From NCBI GenBank assembly GCA_921293015.1, contig OV121088.1, positions 35,212,010 through 35,276,009 of the forward strand: a stretch of DNA of 64,000 nt, given 5' to 3'. The position numbers were made by a program, and so were the translations under genes. Origin of the DNA: Phorcus lineatus. Taxonomy: Eukaryota; Mollusca; Gastropoda; Trochida; Trochidae. Below the pieces are notes generated by a model, which ran no database searches, was not told the DNA's origin, and was given only the letters and a program-made list of their open reading frames with translations. Position 1 is the first letter of the stretch. Each line of letters starts with the position of its first letter. This document shows, piece after piece, positions 50,101 to 60,900 of this stretch.

Positions 50101-53100
50101 TCAACGGGTGAAGGGTCAGCATAGTTATTTACCAGTTACATTATCATTGTTACGATATGCCGCAAAGATTTGCAGGTCCATCAACTGAAGAGTGTAATTA
50201 GTTTGATTGCTCCATGTGCAGTAGCCATCAGACCCACTACATACTACTGAGAAAAATAAAACAGAACAGACAATAAAGGTTTAACTACATGTTACACAGA
50301 ATAAAAATCCCAGAACAGATAATAAAGGTTTAACTACATGTTTACTGAGAAGAGCAAAACAGAACAGAGAAATAAAGGTCAAACTACATGTTACACAGAA
50401 GAACAAAACAGAAGAAAAAAAATAAAGGTTAAACTACATGTTACTGAGAAGAGCAAAACAGAACAGAGAAATAAAGGTCAAACTACATATTACACAGAAG
50501 AACAAAACAGAAAAAAAAATAAAGGTTAAACTACATGTTACTGAGAAGAGCAAAACAGAACAGAGAAATAAAGGTCAAACTACATGTTACTGAGAAGAGA
50601 AAAACAGAACAGAGAAATAAAAAAACAGACCTAAAATAAAGATCAAACTACATATTACACAGAAGAACAAAACAGAACAAAAAATAAAGGTTAAACTACA
50701 TATTACACTGACGAACAAAACAGAACAAAAAATAAAGCTTTAAGTACTAATTGCTGAGAACATAAAAGTTAAACTACATACTTTTACTGAGAAGAACATA
50801 ACAAAACAGAAACTAATAAAAGGCACGAGCACATACCAGTATTTTGTACATACAATGAATGCACAGATAATGCATATCTATGGATATTACTTATAGGATC
50901 CACAGTCATGTGATACTACGCTTTCAGAAGTAACCAAATTTTGCCTTCAGCAAAAAATGAAACATAAAGCATCAAATACAAATTACTAAGAAGAAGCGAA
51001 CATAAAGGATCAACAGTCAATTTAATGATTTAAAAGTAGATTTTGGTAACATATATCTAAATACTGTATTGGTGTTACTCTAACGGTTTAAAGGCTTTTT
51101 ACTGCAAACTGCTTCTTGAATAAAAAAAATATCATTTTGTCACAATAACAAGTTGACTTCTCTTGTTTTTATCACTGCTTTTCTTTGTCTCTTTCTGTCA
51201 TTATGTTTTACCTGTGCAGAGAAGGGTTATCATGTTTTGTCTCATTTCTTTAAATACTGGGTAGAACCGTAGATGTCTAGAATTTTCATTATCATAGAAT
51301 TTGGATACATTTTGGTAATTTGAAAATTGTTGTTAAGGGTTACTGAATAAAAATCTTTTGTCTTACATTCTTATCTCAAATTCAGATATAACATTACAAT
51401 CAAATTTCAATTGCAGAAACAGATCCTTAGCATCAGGAAAAAAGTATTAAATAAACAAATTTTCTTAATGCATTGATTAATGCATTATATACATATCGTA
51501 TATACATAAATCATTATTTACAGAATTTAATGAAAAACACTATTGGTTCTCGACCTAAAGTAATTCAATTATCAAGAGAAGGAATACTTCTCTTATCTCA
51601 ACTTCTTAATCAATTTATAATCTTATATATAACCTGCCTCATATCAGTCAAAACAGTTTTTTGCTTGACAAAGGATTTTAGTATTTACAAATTTTGAAAA
51701 ACAGGAAAACATCACGATTTATCAAAGTATGCGCTCTAAGCAACAGTGTTATTTTATCTACAAATCCTGTTTTATGACAGCGCTAACCAAATGACATGAT
51801 TTAGATGATTGTCCCCAATAAACCTCTATCTCCAGGGAAGTCGATCTAAGATAAGAGTTTGGAAACAACCTGATTACTTGATCCAGGCATGTCAAGATAC
51901 ATTAGTGTCACGATATGATTGTGTTACCTTTCTGAACATATGAAATCCAACATTACTTATCATGTTCATGGCATTTTGATTTTGGATTAAGACTCAATTG
52001 GCAAAGCAATAATTATGTCATAAAGACTTTTTACAATTCTCATTGAAAGTAGATCAAAACTTTCTGCTCACAACAAGTTACGATGAAAAGTATCAATCTG
52101 ATTTCAATGAGATTGTCTCTTTTCCCATGATCCTCAAAAACTCAAGATAATAATCATTTTCAAAAGGATCTATTTTTAGGCCAGGATTTGGATATGGCTC
52201 TTATACAAGCACATTTAAAGATATAACACAAGATAGAATAATGTTTTCGATCTACATATTTTTATTTTACTCTCTCAAACATTTTTTCACATTTTTTAAC
52301 TTGAAACCTTAATATAATTTCAAACTGACTGATTTATTGTTGTTGCAAATTTTAGTTTTATATCATTACTAATTGTATACCCTGCACAGATAATTCATAA
52401 CAGAACGAGACCTACATTTAACACTGAGTCAAAAATGTCTATCAAATTAATTTTATGAAAAGTTATTAAAAGAATCAAAACTCATGCTTGTTTTCAATCA
52501 ACTTTCATTTGTATTGATAATTCAGTATTGCAAATAAATCAAATTTTATTTGTAAATAAGAAGAGAAAAATAGACATTCGAAAATAAAACATTAATATAA
52601 CATTTTTGTTAAATTCAGAAACATATGTGCGAAAAAATAAACTTTAAATGATATGACACAAACATTGTTCATTTGAGTAACAAACTTTCATACATTTTTT
52701 TAAAAAAATGAAACATTAGCCTAATAATCATTTTATTCATTCTTAAAGTCACAATACCACAAAATCAATGAACTAAAATCATCCCTTCCAAATTCATGCT
52801 AATTAATATCATTTTAGAAACTGCATGGTAATTAATCTATATAAGATACATAATTATCTTAATATGAAAACATCAGCACCGTTAACGAAATCGTTGGAAG
52901 TTATATATATCAATGGATCAGGTTATTAATATGATATAACATTTATTGACCACGATGGTATGCAGTACTGATTTAGTAAGATATAAACCACATCGATTGA
53001 ATGCTTACCATTAATGTTACTCTCCCGTCCCCCGGTTCCGTAATCCAAAACTCTGTGACCCCGAAACAATCCAAATGTAATGTTTCCGGTAGATCTCGTA

Positions 53101-53267
53101 GGACTGCCTATAGTACCATTATTAAAGTTCGAATCGCCTGCAGTAATATTTTGATACGGTTTCGAGCGAATCCAATGATCGGTGGCGAAAGCTGTAATCA
53201 GTAGGCACACGCCTAGTACACTTAACAAACACGTCAAGGCAAATGCCTCCTTGTTTTTATGTCCCAT
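32128..53267 (-). CDS. Clarin-family four-transmembrane protein, complete, four exons
   Basis: Exons in transcript order are 53267-53009, 50246-50133, 45044-44859 and 32393-32128. All three introns are phase 1 with GT donors and TCAG acceptors, giving 825 nt and 274 aa. TM1 is near residues 10-29, TM2 138-163, TM3 177-202 and TM4 229-250. The GITFGLF-like segment (NITFGLFRG, 62-70) and the FNILGKPIETITGPMSLYL block (163-181) between TM2 and TM3 correspond to the conserved blocks of vertebrate clarins (FGKPFETLHGPLGLYL type). The C-terminus ends MILY, like the short hydrophobic-Tyr end of CLRN1. The first extracellular loop carries six N-glycosylation sequons (N40, N50, N62, N100, N103, N122) and, with about 108 residues, accounts for the protein being longer than the usual 226-232 aa. 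Clarins act at sensory hair-cell and photoreceptor membranes in vertebrates; the role here is unknown. Which clarin paralogue it matches cannot be decided by eye. Confidence 0.93.
32590..33000. repeat. Degenerate tandem array, about 36-bp unit, about 12 copies
   Basis: Recurring ACATATTGTATGAGATCAAA-like units with CTCCAAG or CCCAAAA spacers recur every 32-39 bp. In clarin intron 3, starting 200 bp upstream of the last exon. Confidence 0.75.
33449..33592 (-). mobile_element. tRNA-derived SINE, copy 3 (best tRNA head)
   Basis: On the minus strand it starts GGGCGGGATAGCGCAGTGG, an intact-looking A box, has a B-box region GGTGCGAATCCCGCC, then CAGCAACTTTGTATGCAGTAG and GTGCAATGCTACACTG. It lies in clarin intron 3, about 1 kb upstream of the last exon and in the same orientation as the gene. 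Confidence 0.8.
36745..38403. mobile_element. 1.66-kb element with about 360-bp terminal inverted repeats and nested palindromes
   Basis: Left arm (36745-37110) and right arm (38050-38403) are diverged inverted copies sharing TACTAAAC-CCTTCCATTTAATAC, TGACGTCA, GTATAAATATTACACTGC and ATCTTACACGGGC. Each arm starts with its own palindrome (36759-36874; 38275-38390) whose loop contains ACGAGCGAAAGCGAG. The core holds two diverged copies of a roughly 180-bp unit (37482-37660, 37668-37830) and a 27-bp duplication at 37612-37667. No intact coding frame; several chance frames of 76-156 codons occur. In clarin intron 3. Confidence 0.8.
37612..37667. repeat. 27-bp direct duplication
   Basis: ATGGCCCGGAAACGGACCCT followed by ACCCCCC occurs twice head to tail, inside the long-TIR element; an ATGGTCCGGAAGC variant recurs at 37806. 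Confidence 0.9.
38655..39060. repeat. Dispersed repeat, copy A
   Basis: About 400 bp shared in the same orientation with 44335-44715. Landmarks are TTGCAATACAGA, GAACATGATA, CAAACTTCTGAAAATATC, ATATCTCCCTTTCCAAAAA, GACAGCCGAGCATTGATTGC and GCAATACG near the end. Probably a transposon copy of unknown class. Confidence 0.8.
39535..39582. repeat. (ACTGT/ACTGA)n pentanucleotide microsatellite
   Basis: About nine units of TACTG/AACTG in clarin intron 3. Confidence 0.9.
41727..42080. repeat. 105-bp tandem array, about 3.3 copies
   Basis: GTAACATTAGATGACTTGGT recurs at 41751, 41856 and 41961, exactly 105 bp apart. Units two and three share ATAACAAATTCTAGAAAGAG. The last copy is truncated and diverged. 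The 107-codon minus-strand frame is a by-product of a unit length divisible by three. Confidence 0.9.
42360..42455. repeat. Palindromic element with CGAGTGG loop
   Basis: ATATTAAATGATGTTT and AAACATCATTTAATAT are perfect outer arms, with CAAATACGAT / ATCGTATTTG inside and TCATCGAGTGGTGCGG in the loop. Layout resembles 36759-36874 and 60711-60860. Confidence 0.75.
44335..44715. repeat. Dispersed repeat, copy B
   Basis: Second copy of the repeat at 38655-39060, about 140 bp downstream in transcription sense of clarin exon 3. ATATCG and CGCAATACGC motifs at its ends recall weaker pieces near 47390 and 58100. Confidence 0.8.
45045..50132 (-). other. Clarin intron 2
   Basis: 5.1-kb intron, AT-rich, with the GGATAT hexamer array as its only clear repeat and a weak CGATAC/AATACGAT repeat trace near 47390-47460. 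Confidence 0.8.
49653..49848. repeat. (GGATAT/GGATGT)n hexanucleotide array
   Basis: About 30 hexamers of TGGATG, TGGATA and TGGGTA type, in clarin intron 2, about 285 bp downstream of exon 2 in transcription sense. Both minus-strand frames through it (a His-Pro-Tyr repeat and a Ser-Thr-Ile repeat) are artefacts. Confidence 0.9.
50237..50830 (-). repeat. 49-bp minisatellite, about 11 copies, containing the clarin exon 2 acceptor
   Basis: CTACAT recurs at 50237, 50285, 50334, 50384, 50434, 50483, 50531, 50580, 50648, 50696 and 50774. The first unit includes the real exon 2 splice acceptor and the first 10 exon bases. On the minus strand five other units keep a pyrimidine-rich tract ending in TCAG, for example TGTTTTGCTCTTCTCAG, while the rest have TTCTGTGT. 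The two unit types partly alternate, giving a dimer of about 98 bp. Confidence 0.85.
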
Positions 53268-53755
53268 GATGATATCGTCGACTTTCTCCTAAAACATTTA
53301 GAATCCAAAAGCTGAAATCGATCTAAGAAGACATTGTAGCCCTTATATCATTCTTGGAAGTATTTGTTATCTTTGGCGACATTCACCTGGATGGACAGGT
53401 GCGTGAACTATAGGTGAACCAATCAGATTCAGTGGCTTATCCGGCTTAATGTTAAACATTTTTTCATTGGCTACTGAGCTCTTATGCACCTGTATGATAG
53501 TTGTCTTACAACTGTTTTTTGTCAATTTTGTCAAGTTTAAAAAAAAAAAATTCCGTGAGACCATTGTAAAAAACGGATCTGCATTTATATAAAATAACAT
53601 TGGTTTATTAACAATTGAATTAAGGTGACGGGTTGTACGTAACGATTTTCTTGGCAAATATTCAATCTCGCACGGTTTATTATTCTTCTATTATTTAAAT
53701 TTTTAATTAGCCCTAGCTAAAACATTTTCAACATTAAATGCTTATATTTCTTATT

Positions 53756-53949
53756 ATGAATCCCATCAACATTATATCTAGAAAAATAACTGTCATTCAA
53801 ATTGAACAGCGATTTTCATTTTACATTGGATTTTATTTATCTATGGTCAGATATGAATCCCATCAACATTATATCTAGAAAAATAACTGTCATTCAAATT
53901 GAACAGCAATTTTCATTTGACATTGGATTTTATTTATCTATGGTCAGAA
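53756..53949. repeat. 97-bp tandem duplication upstream of clarin
   Basis: Two nearly identical copies start at 53756 and 53853 (TCCCATCAACATTATATCTA through TTTATCTATGGTCAGA), differing at about two positions, so the duplication is recent. Confidence 0.9.
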
Positions 53950-53989
53950 ATTGAATTTAGACTATGAATTAACTATTCATTTGAAAATA

Positions 53990-54355
53990 ATAAAGACATA
54001 TTTATGACAAATACTGATTTTCCATGAATATCTAAAAACAGCCTTATAAATGCAAAGAGATGTAGATATCACGTCCAATATACATGGACACTAGTTATAT
54101 AACCTAACAAACACTATCAACTCCTAACTGCCCTTCTGGCTGTTTTTGATAAATCTCCAAAATTACGTATGACTATTTGACGCGCGCCACTGTCCAGTTT
54201 TCGATCATTTGCGACGTTCAGCCTTCATATTGTCACTGTACAAAACAAGTTAGCTTTATAATGTTTCTCTTTGGTCACAGTCGATACTTCGCGATCAAAT
54301 GACACCACTGAATAAGTTTGGCATATTTGATTCCAACAACTCACGGAGTGGCTCT
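53990..54355. mobile_element. Second copy of the TTAA-bounded MITE, left end diverged
   Basis: Same orientation as 9197-9619, sharing GATGTAGATATCACGTCCAA, TTTGACGCGCGCCACTGTCC, AGTCGATACTTCGCGAT and CAACTCACGGAGTGGCTCT. The left terminal repeat is not recognisable. Between the clarin and BRD8 starts. Confidence 0.8.
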
Positions 54356-54969
54356 CTAATCGATAGATAGGCAAAGGCAAATCTTTTCATGAAATTATTT
54401 TTATGCCAGTATAATTGTCCTTGTAAATGGTTGAATTCATTCTGGAGTTTAAGGTACCGCTCTGTAATTATTCAATACCAATTATATACAATTAAGATTG
54501 TTTTTACAGTAGATTAAAAATTCTACTTTCAGTACTTACTAAGTTACTGTTTAAAATTTTGCTTTAGTTATTTCTCCTTTTAAAAAAATGGTTTATTTGA
54601 AAGTTTTTGTTTCGGATGAGTTGTTCCATTTAAATTTTAACCTACCTTTTTAGTCAAGCGGGGAAGCTTTAGGCCATCCGAACTTCAGTACATTCATTAA
54701 CATATCTGACTCGTTGTACAGATAAAAGTATCAGAGAGAAATCTGTTTTCCAGGTTTAACAAAATATCAAAAGTAGAACATTATTTTGTCAGACAAACAA
54801 AACTTCACTTACACATATGAATATTGTCCTATAAGGAAATAAAAGAAAACACTCATTCCTTTTATCTTCAATTTTGAGCATTTACTGCTAGATTAACTGT
54901 TACAAACTCTGAATCACGCGTTCGTTCTCAGATGCAATATAATGCGTGCCCTATAGCGGTGTTCGGAGT

Positions 54970-54995
54970 TTCATTCAACAATAATGGCGGCAGGC
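54970..54995 (+). promoter_or_regulatory. YY1-like motif overlapping the BRD8 start codon
   Basis: The start context AATAATGGCGGC (54981-54992) matches the extended YY1 site AAnATGGCGGC, which is common at the first codons of animal housekeeping genes with short 5' UTRs. The motif is seen directly; binding and promoter function are inferred. The upstream 100 bases show no TATA box. Confidence 0.5.
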
Positions 54996-57900
54996 TCGTC
55001 GCAGAGTTAGTGTTTTGTTTATGTCTTACAATATCCTTATATTTTCTGCAATAATGCTATGTTTACTAATCCTATGGTAGAGCTAAAATGTCTCTGAATC
55101 ATTGATGTATACAAAACTGTTGTGATCTGAGATGTTATGGTACAATATTAACCTGTTACCCCTGAGTTGTCCGAGAAAGAAAAACGCTGACACATGTGGT
55201 TCAAATGTTTTTGTTTTTTATTTTTGCTTGTAATTTTTTTACACGACATCAAAGTTTTAACTTCTGTTGCTTGAGTTAATTTGAAATCGATGAAAAATTA
55301 ATTTATCGATCACGCATGGTAGTAAGTATTTCTTTAACCAATGATTTTATTCAAGAACAAAATGATAAACATGATTTGATTGTTTATAGAGCTGAAGCTC
55401 CATCAAGGGCCAGTAGATACGTGGTCTATAAGAGAGAGACTTGCACTTGCATGTTCTGTTCTCAAAAGTGGAGATCAAAATTGGTGAGCTTTGAAGTTTC
55501 ATTTTGTAAATATAATGATAAAACATTTGTTAAAGGCTAATTCTTTTCATTGCAAATGACATAAATACCCAAAACCATGTGAAACATTTTGTTGAGATAA
55601 TGTGATTACTCTCATATATGATTTTGAAAGTTGGATTCAATTTACCGCTTCAATTTTCTTTCATTTATCAGCTAAAGAGAATACATAAAGAAGTCTCCAT
55701 TAACAGTTTTGTTCATTACTTTCAATAGAGAATATTACAAGCACTTTGAGCATTCAAAATAACTTACATGGAGCTAATTTGACATGGCTCCATTACACTG
55801 TAGGTCCCTTTAAACAAGGAATCAAATATCTCCAGTTGATGAACTATTTCAGATAAGTGTTTGGCCCCTCAGAAGGCTAGTAAGAACAAAATCACATAAG
55901 ATGTTTTCTTAATATTTATTTGTTATCTGCTTTCCAGGGTATCCGTGAGTCGAGCCATCAAACCTTATGTAGAGCCTGATCGTCCTGCAAACTGGTTCTC
56001 GCAAAAAGTGAGAATTTGAGACTCATTTTTAGTTGTAGTTTTGATTTTGTTAAGAATCAATTAATTCAGGAATTTGCCATTTAAAATTGGCTAGCGCCAT
56101 TTTTATGTGTTGTCTCAAAACATGAAGCATTGTATTGCGTATGTCAATTAGTGAGCATTCATTATGTAATGCAATATTAAGCAATAATATGACAGTCTTT
56201 TTATTGTCTTTTATAATTTGTGGTATAGTTTATTATCCTGAATTATTGAAAAGAGGAGGTTGAAGATTGAAAAGTTCTGATCTAGGTTTTATTACAAACC
56301 TTTCCAAAATAAGTATAATGAATTACAAATTTCAATGGAGTTCCTGTAAATATTTCATCGTTCTCTCTGTTTTGTTTCAGAATTGTGCCTTGCAGTATTC
56401 AGATCTACTAGAGAAAGTTGAAACACCAAAGTAAGATTTGTTGTGATAGATAAGAGGAAAAAAAAAAGATATTTCATTTAAATTGTAAATTCATTGCTAT
56501 GTAAATATAATGTATCATCAAGTTTGCATATGGAAGTTATAAACAAATTAAAGTGACTGGGTTTTGATTGGCCTTTGTTTTTTTGTGCAGCTCTGTTCGA
56601 ATAATTTTTCAAAATTCATTTACAATAACTTTGATGGTAAAGGTAAATATACTTAAAACATTTTTTGAGAAAGGAAGTAGTATCACCAAGATTTTGCAAG
56701 ACCTTTTTGACAAGATCTGTCCAAATAGGGGACTTATGTTTGATAAATATCAAATAATGATATTTTTTCATATAATTATTTATATTTAGGCGAAAGCGTG
56801 GAGATGGAGGGGAGATTGATACGCCGGCGGATCAGATTTTCCGTAAATTGATGACAGAGAGGATTGAAGAACTCAGAAAAATTGCTCTTGAGAAACAGCA
56901 GAGATATAAGCAAGTCATATTTTTCTTTCATGATTAAATAGTTCCAGATTTTCTTTGTTTTGAAATATGAAATGATGTAAGATTTTAGAATGAAAAGAAT
57001 GTCAGTAATGAAATGAATGTCAGTATATTAATATTCATAACCATTTATATCATAATAATGATGATACAACATATCATACCATTATGTGATACAATAATGT
57101 TTTCAGGTTGGTAAAGATTGGTCTGTTCATGTTAGGAATTGTTCATTGATTTTTTTCAGAAAACTGAAACGGGATGTAGAGCAGGTGAAATCAGGACAAT
57201 ATGATGACCGTCTTACCGAAATATGGGATCAGATGCAGGCGTATGTCTTTATAAAATACTCTCAAGTATTGATTAAAACGAAAAAAACTCTTTTATTTAT
57301 TTAATTTCAGAATTATTGATTACTAATGTCTCTTCATGCTCACTTGTTCCTCCATTGAGAAACTGTTCGTTACTACAAAATGTTACTTTATGCCACTCGA
57401 TGTTGCTAGCTTTCCTTAAACCTGAATCCTTTTCCTGTCCAATATTGTGAGAAATAATTGCAAAGAGTCCATTTAAAAATTTGTGCTTAAACTGAACCAC
57501 CAGTTCACAGCAAGTATCATATTGATTCTATTCAGGGAGAAGGCCGCAGAAGAGGCTGCCAAAGAAGCCGAGAAAAAAGCAATCGAAGATGCCCGGCTAC
57601 AGGCTCAGGGTAGGTCTAGATTACTTGCTGATAATGATAATAATAGTCTGTTGGTAATTTACAAATATGAGGATTATTATTTTTACATCTTGAAATTGTA
57701 TTGTAGCAAGACACAACTAAATAAGAACTTTATAATTTCTGTGAAAATATCTGTTTTGTAAAGTTTTAATGAAGTTTAACTTGATGAGCTGATTTCTCAC
57801 TCCAGCCTTGCAGCCGAAGCGAGTCAAGAGACCATCGGTTACATCCCAAAGCAGTCTGTCCGAACAAGACGACACCCAGGAATCTTACACAGAGTTCCCT

Positions 57901-60900
57901 CTCCTTGAAATACCGAAGGTAGGCAGAGTCATGGACTCAACTGAATATAGGTTCCAGTTCTGCTATGACAATGTATCTTAGCATCAAGAGAAGTCATACC
58001 TAATCTGAAATTACACATTATCGCATTCGGTTTGTATCATGATACTAATTATTGTTTTTTGTCAAAAGTGATCAGGACATGTATCGTATCAAATCATTTT
58101 TAGATATCGCAATGTGGTATTATAGCGTGAATATCTCTATATCAACAACTTCAGTACAGAAATACAATATGGACCCACTGGTACATTTTCTGTACTCTTG
58201 CTAGATTTTCAGTATTCTCTACTTTCTTATATCTTAAATGTTGTTGAACTCTCTAACATGGGAATAATGAAGACAAGGCCACCCAAAGAAAATAGAGCAT
58301 ACTGCAGAGCATTGTATCATAGCATGGCTTTTCTATCCTTGAAATTCTTGTTGTCAGCCTCGCGCAGTCTATGAATAACCAGCCAATGAAATAACCTGAA
58401 TTTGAGCCATGTAAGCTTAGAGAAATGAGTGTCTGCTACTCTGGTACAAGAGTTACCTCCCTTATGTAGATATACCAAATACAAGCATTGCCCAGAAAAA
58501 ATGCCAGATATGTCTTGGAATGGTTTAACATCATCAAGTTGAGGGAAAATTAAAAAGATTTAGCTCATTTGGCAGTGTTCTCTCATCACCGGGAAAACTT
58601 TAAATTGTCTGTTATCGTGTGCTTCATATTTTGTCCTCCTTTAGATTGGTGAGGATGATGGTCCCATGACCTTGACGCCACTGCAGACCCCGACGACAGA
58701 GCAGCGAACAAAGACGGGGCCTCCGACCTCCCCCCTCCTTTCCTCCTTACTACAGAGCAAACTCAAGTCCGCCAAGAATCTCCAGCAACTTAAAAATGTG
58801 AGTTCAATAATTACAGTCTTGAAATCTTTTGTCATACCTTCAAGATTAACATTTGAGCATGATCCCAAGATGCAACCTCTAAAGGCTATAGAGTAAGCCA
58901 AGTATTTGGCTTCCAGCTGGACTCAAGTCCTTGTTCTTAGACTCAGAGATTCTTAAAGAGGAGATCATTGTTTCTTATCTAAGTATACTAGACTCTTTTC
59001 ATGTTGATGCGTCTAAGATCATCAACATAATCTTATCAAGACAATGACGGCAAAATTTACCATATATAAGTCGACATATGTGAGTGTTATCTGAAGAACA
59101 ATTGCATAACCTATAGTAATTTCGGGTACTAAGAGTTGAGTCTGACCCCACGAGTAATCAAGACCAGATTTTTGGACCCGTGGAGTAGTTGTTGATAAAA
59201 TCTGTCTGTCACGCCACAGGAGGCAGAACAAGCAGAAGCGCTGACTCAGCAACATCAGATACAGCAGCTGGCCCGTCAACTCCAGAGATCTGCTGAATCT
59301 GAAGTGCGGGAAGCTGCACGAGAAGCCAAGGAGCTTGCTGCTTCTGCACAGGCCGAGGAAGCCAGCCAGGTGGCAGCACTGGGGCAAGGGCCAGCACTCC
59401 AGCCCCAGTTGAAGATTGTTACATCCGGCATGTCGGTTGTCTCAATACCCGACTCTGTTACCACATCACCATCTTGTGGTGTGTATCTTGCTTTTATCTA
59501 GATTTGAATGGTGTTAGCTTTTTAGTACCTCAAGATCTGTTTGGTGGACAAACTTTGTTCATGTGTAAGATTAAATCAAACTGAATGAAAAGAACATGAA
59601 AATGTGATTTTTATTCAAAAAAATTCTTTAATTATTCTCGCAGTCTTTTATATGTTTTTAAAGATTTTTACTTGCAGAAATATAAAACCGTAGCAACAAG
59701 CCATTTGTTTTTGTAAACATAACCTTTAGTTAAGCCTGTTAATAATAATGTGATTGGTCATTGACAACTATATTTGGTAAATATTTGCTAAATTTCTCTA
59801 TTTACTAAGTTTGCAGTTAACTGTCAATTGACTACTGAATCATCATTGTTGCTCACACTTCTCTCTCCAGCTGCACCCACCCTGTCTAAGCTGTTGTTCA
59901 CCCCAGCAAAGGCTTTGGGGGACAACCAGACCCCCCAGCAGGTGACCCCGACCCCTGAGATCACGGTCACCGAGGCCCCTTCACCTCTCGAGGTGGTCAA
60001 CACCATCGAGGTCAAGCAGGAACCATCAGAACAGGGTAAGTAGAAATCTCTTAGCTTCATTAACATTCTGATTAAAATCAACCATGTTCCAAGGAACAGA
60101 AGTTTCAAAATATTGACTCTACCGAGCTTCAAACTCTATCTGTCAGCTATCCTCCCACAGCAGTCTGACCGCAGCCTCACATCTCGCATGTGCTGACACA
60201 AGTTCAGCGCAGACAAAACCTAGTTACTAGCGAACCAATCACATCATCACGTTTAAAATAAGGATAGCGGCGATGCTTAATGGGAGTTACTTGCCCTTAG
60301 CTACTGTTACCGAATGCTTTTGTTGCACGCTTTGTGATTGGTTAGCTGAGTTTATGTAAGAACGTGCGCTACAGTAGGCTGTGGAGAGGATAGCCTAGAC
60401 AGATAGAGTTTGAATCTCGGTAGAGTCACTATTTTGAAACTTTTATTCCTCAGAACATGGTTAATTTTAATCAGACTGCTTCATTCATTGCACGACATCA
60501 CTGCAGCAGGCCATCTCATAGGAAGCACACTTCTGACTATTGTCATGCAATCTCAATGGATTAGAAAAAGAAATTATCATTTGATATAACCTAACAAATT
60601 TAAAAATCACCTCTGTGAAATGCTCTTACTCGGATAAAAGTAAATTCACTCTTGTTTCATGCAAGTCATGTGACACACTTTCTTGGGTTTTAAACTTTAT
60701 ATATAGAGGATATTTGACATTTCTCGTCGAATACCATGGATATCTTATTGAGTTAAGTAGAAGTTAATATTTTCACGAGTGGCGTAGCCACGAGTGTAAA
60801 TATATGATTTTCTACTTCAAAAGATGAGATATTCATAGTATTCGACGAGAAATGTCAAATGTTCTATTAATTTGTTTCCCAAAACCCCGTAAATGACCCT

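Larger units (their letters stand above)
53268..54983. other. Divergent intergenic region between clarin and BRD8
   Basis: 1.7 kb shared upstream region. It holds the 97-bp duplication and the second TTAA-type MITE, leaving about 630 bp of apparently unique sequence next to BRD8. A shared bidirectional promoter is not indicated. Confidence 0.6.

Noticed and set aside
50237..50830. CRISPR-like array
   Set aside because: Units are contiguous with no unique spacers, and the locus is a eukaryotic intron.
55316..55540. 74-codon plus-strand frame
   Set aside because: Overlaps BRD8 exon 2 in a different frame; splice-consistent translation matches BRD8 instead.
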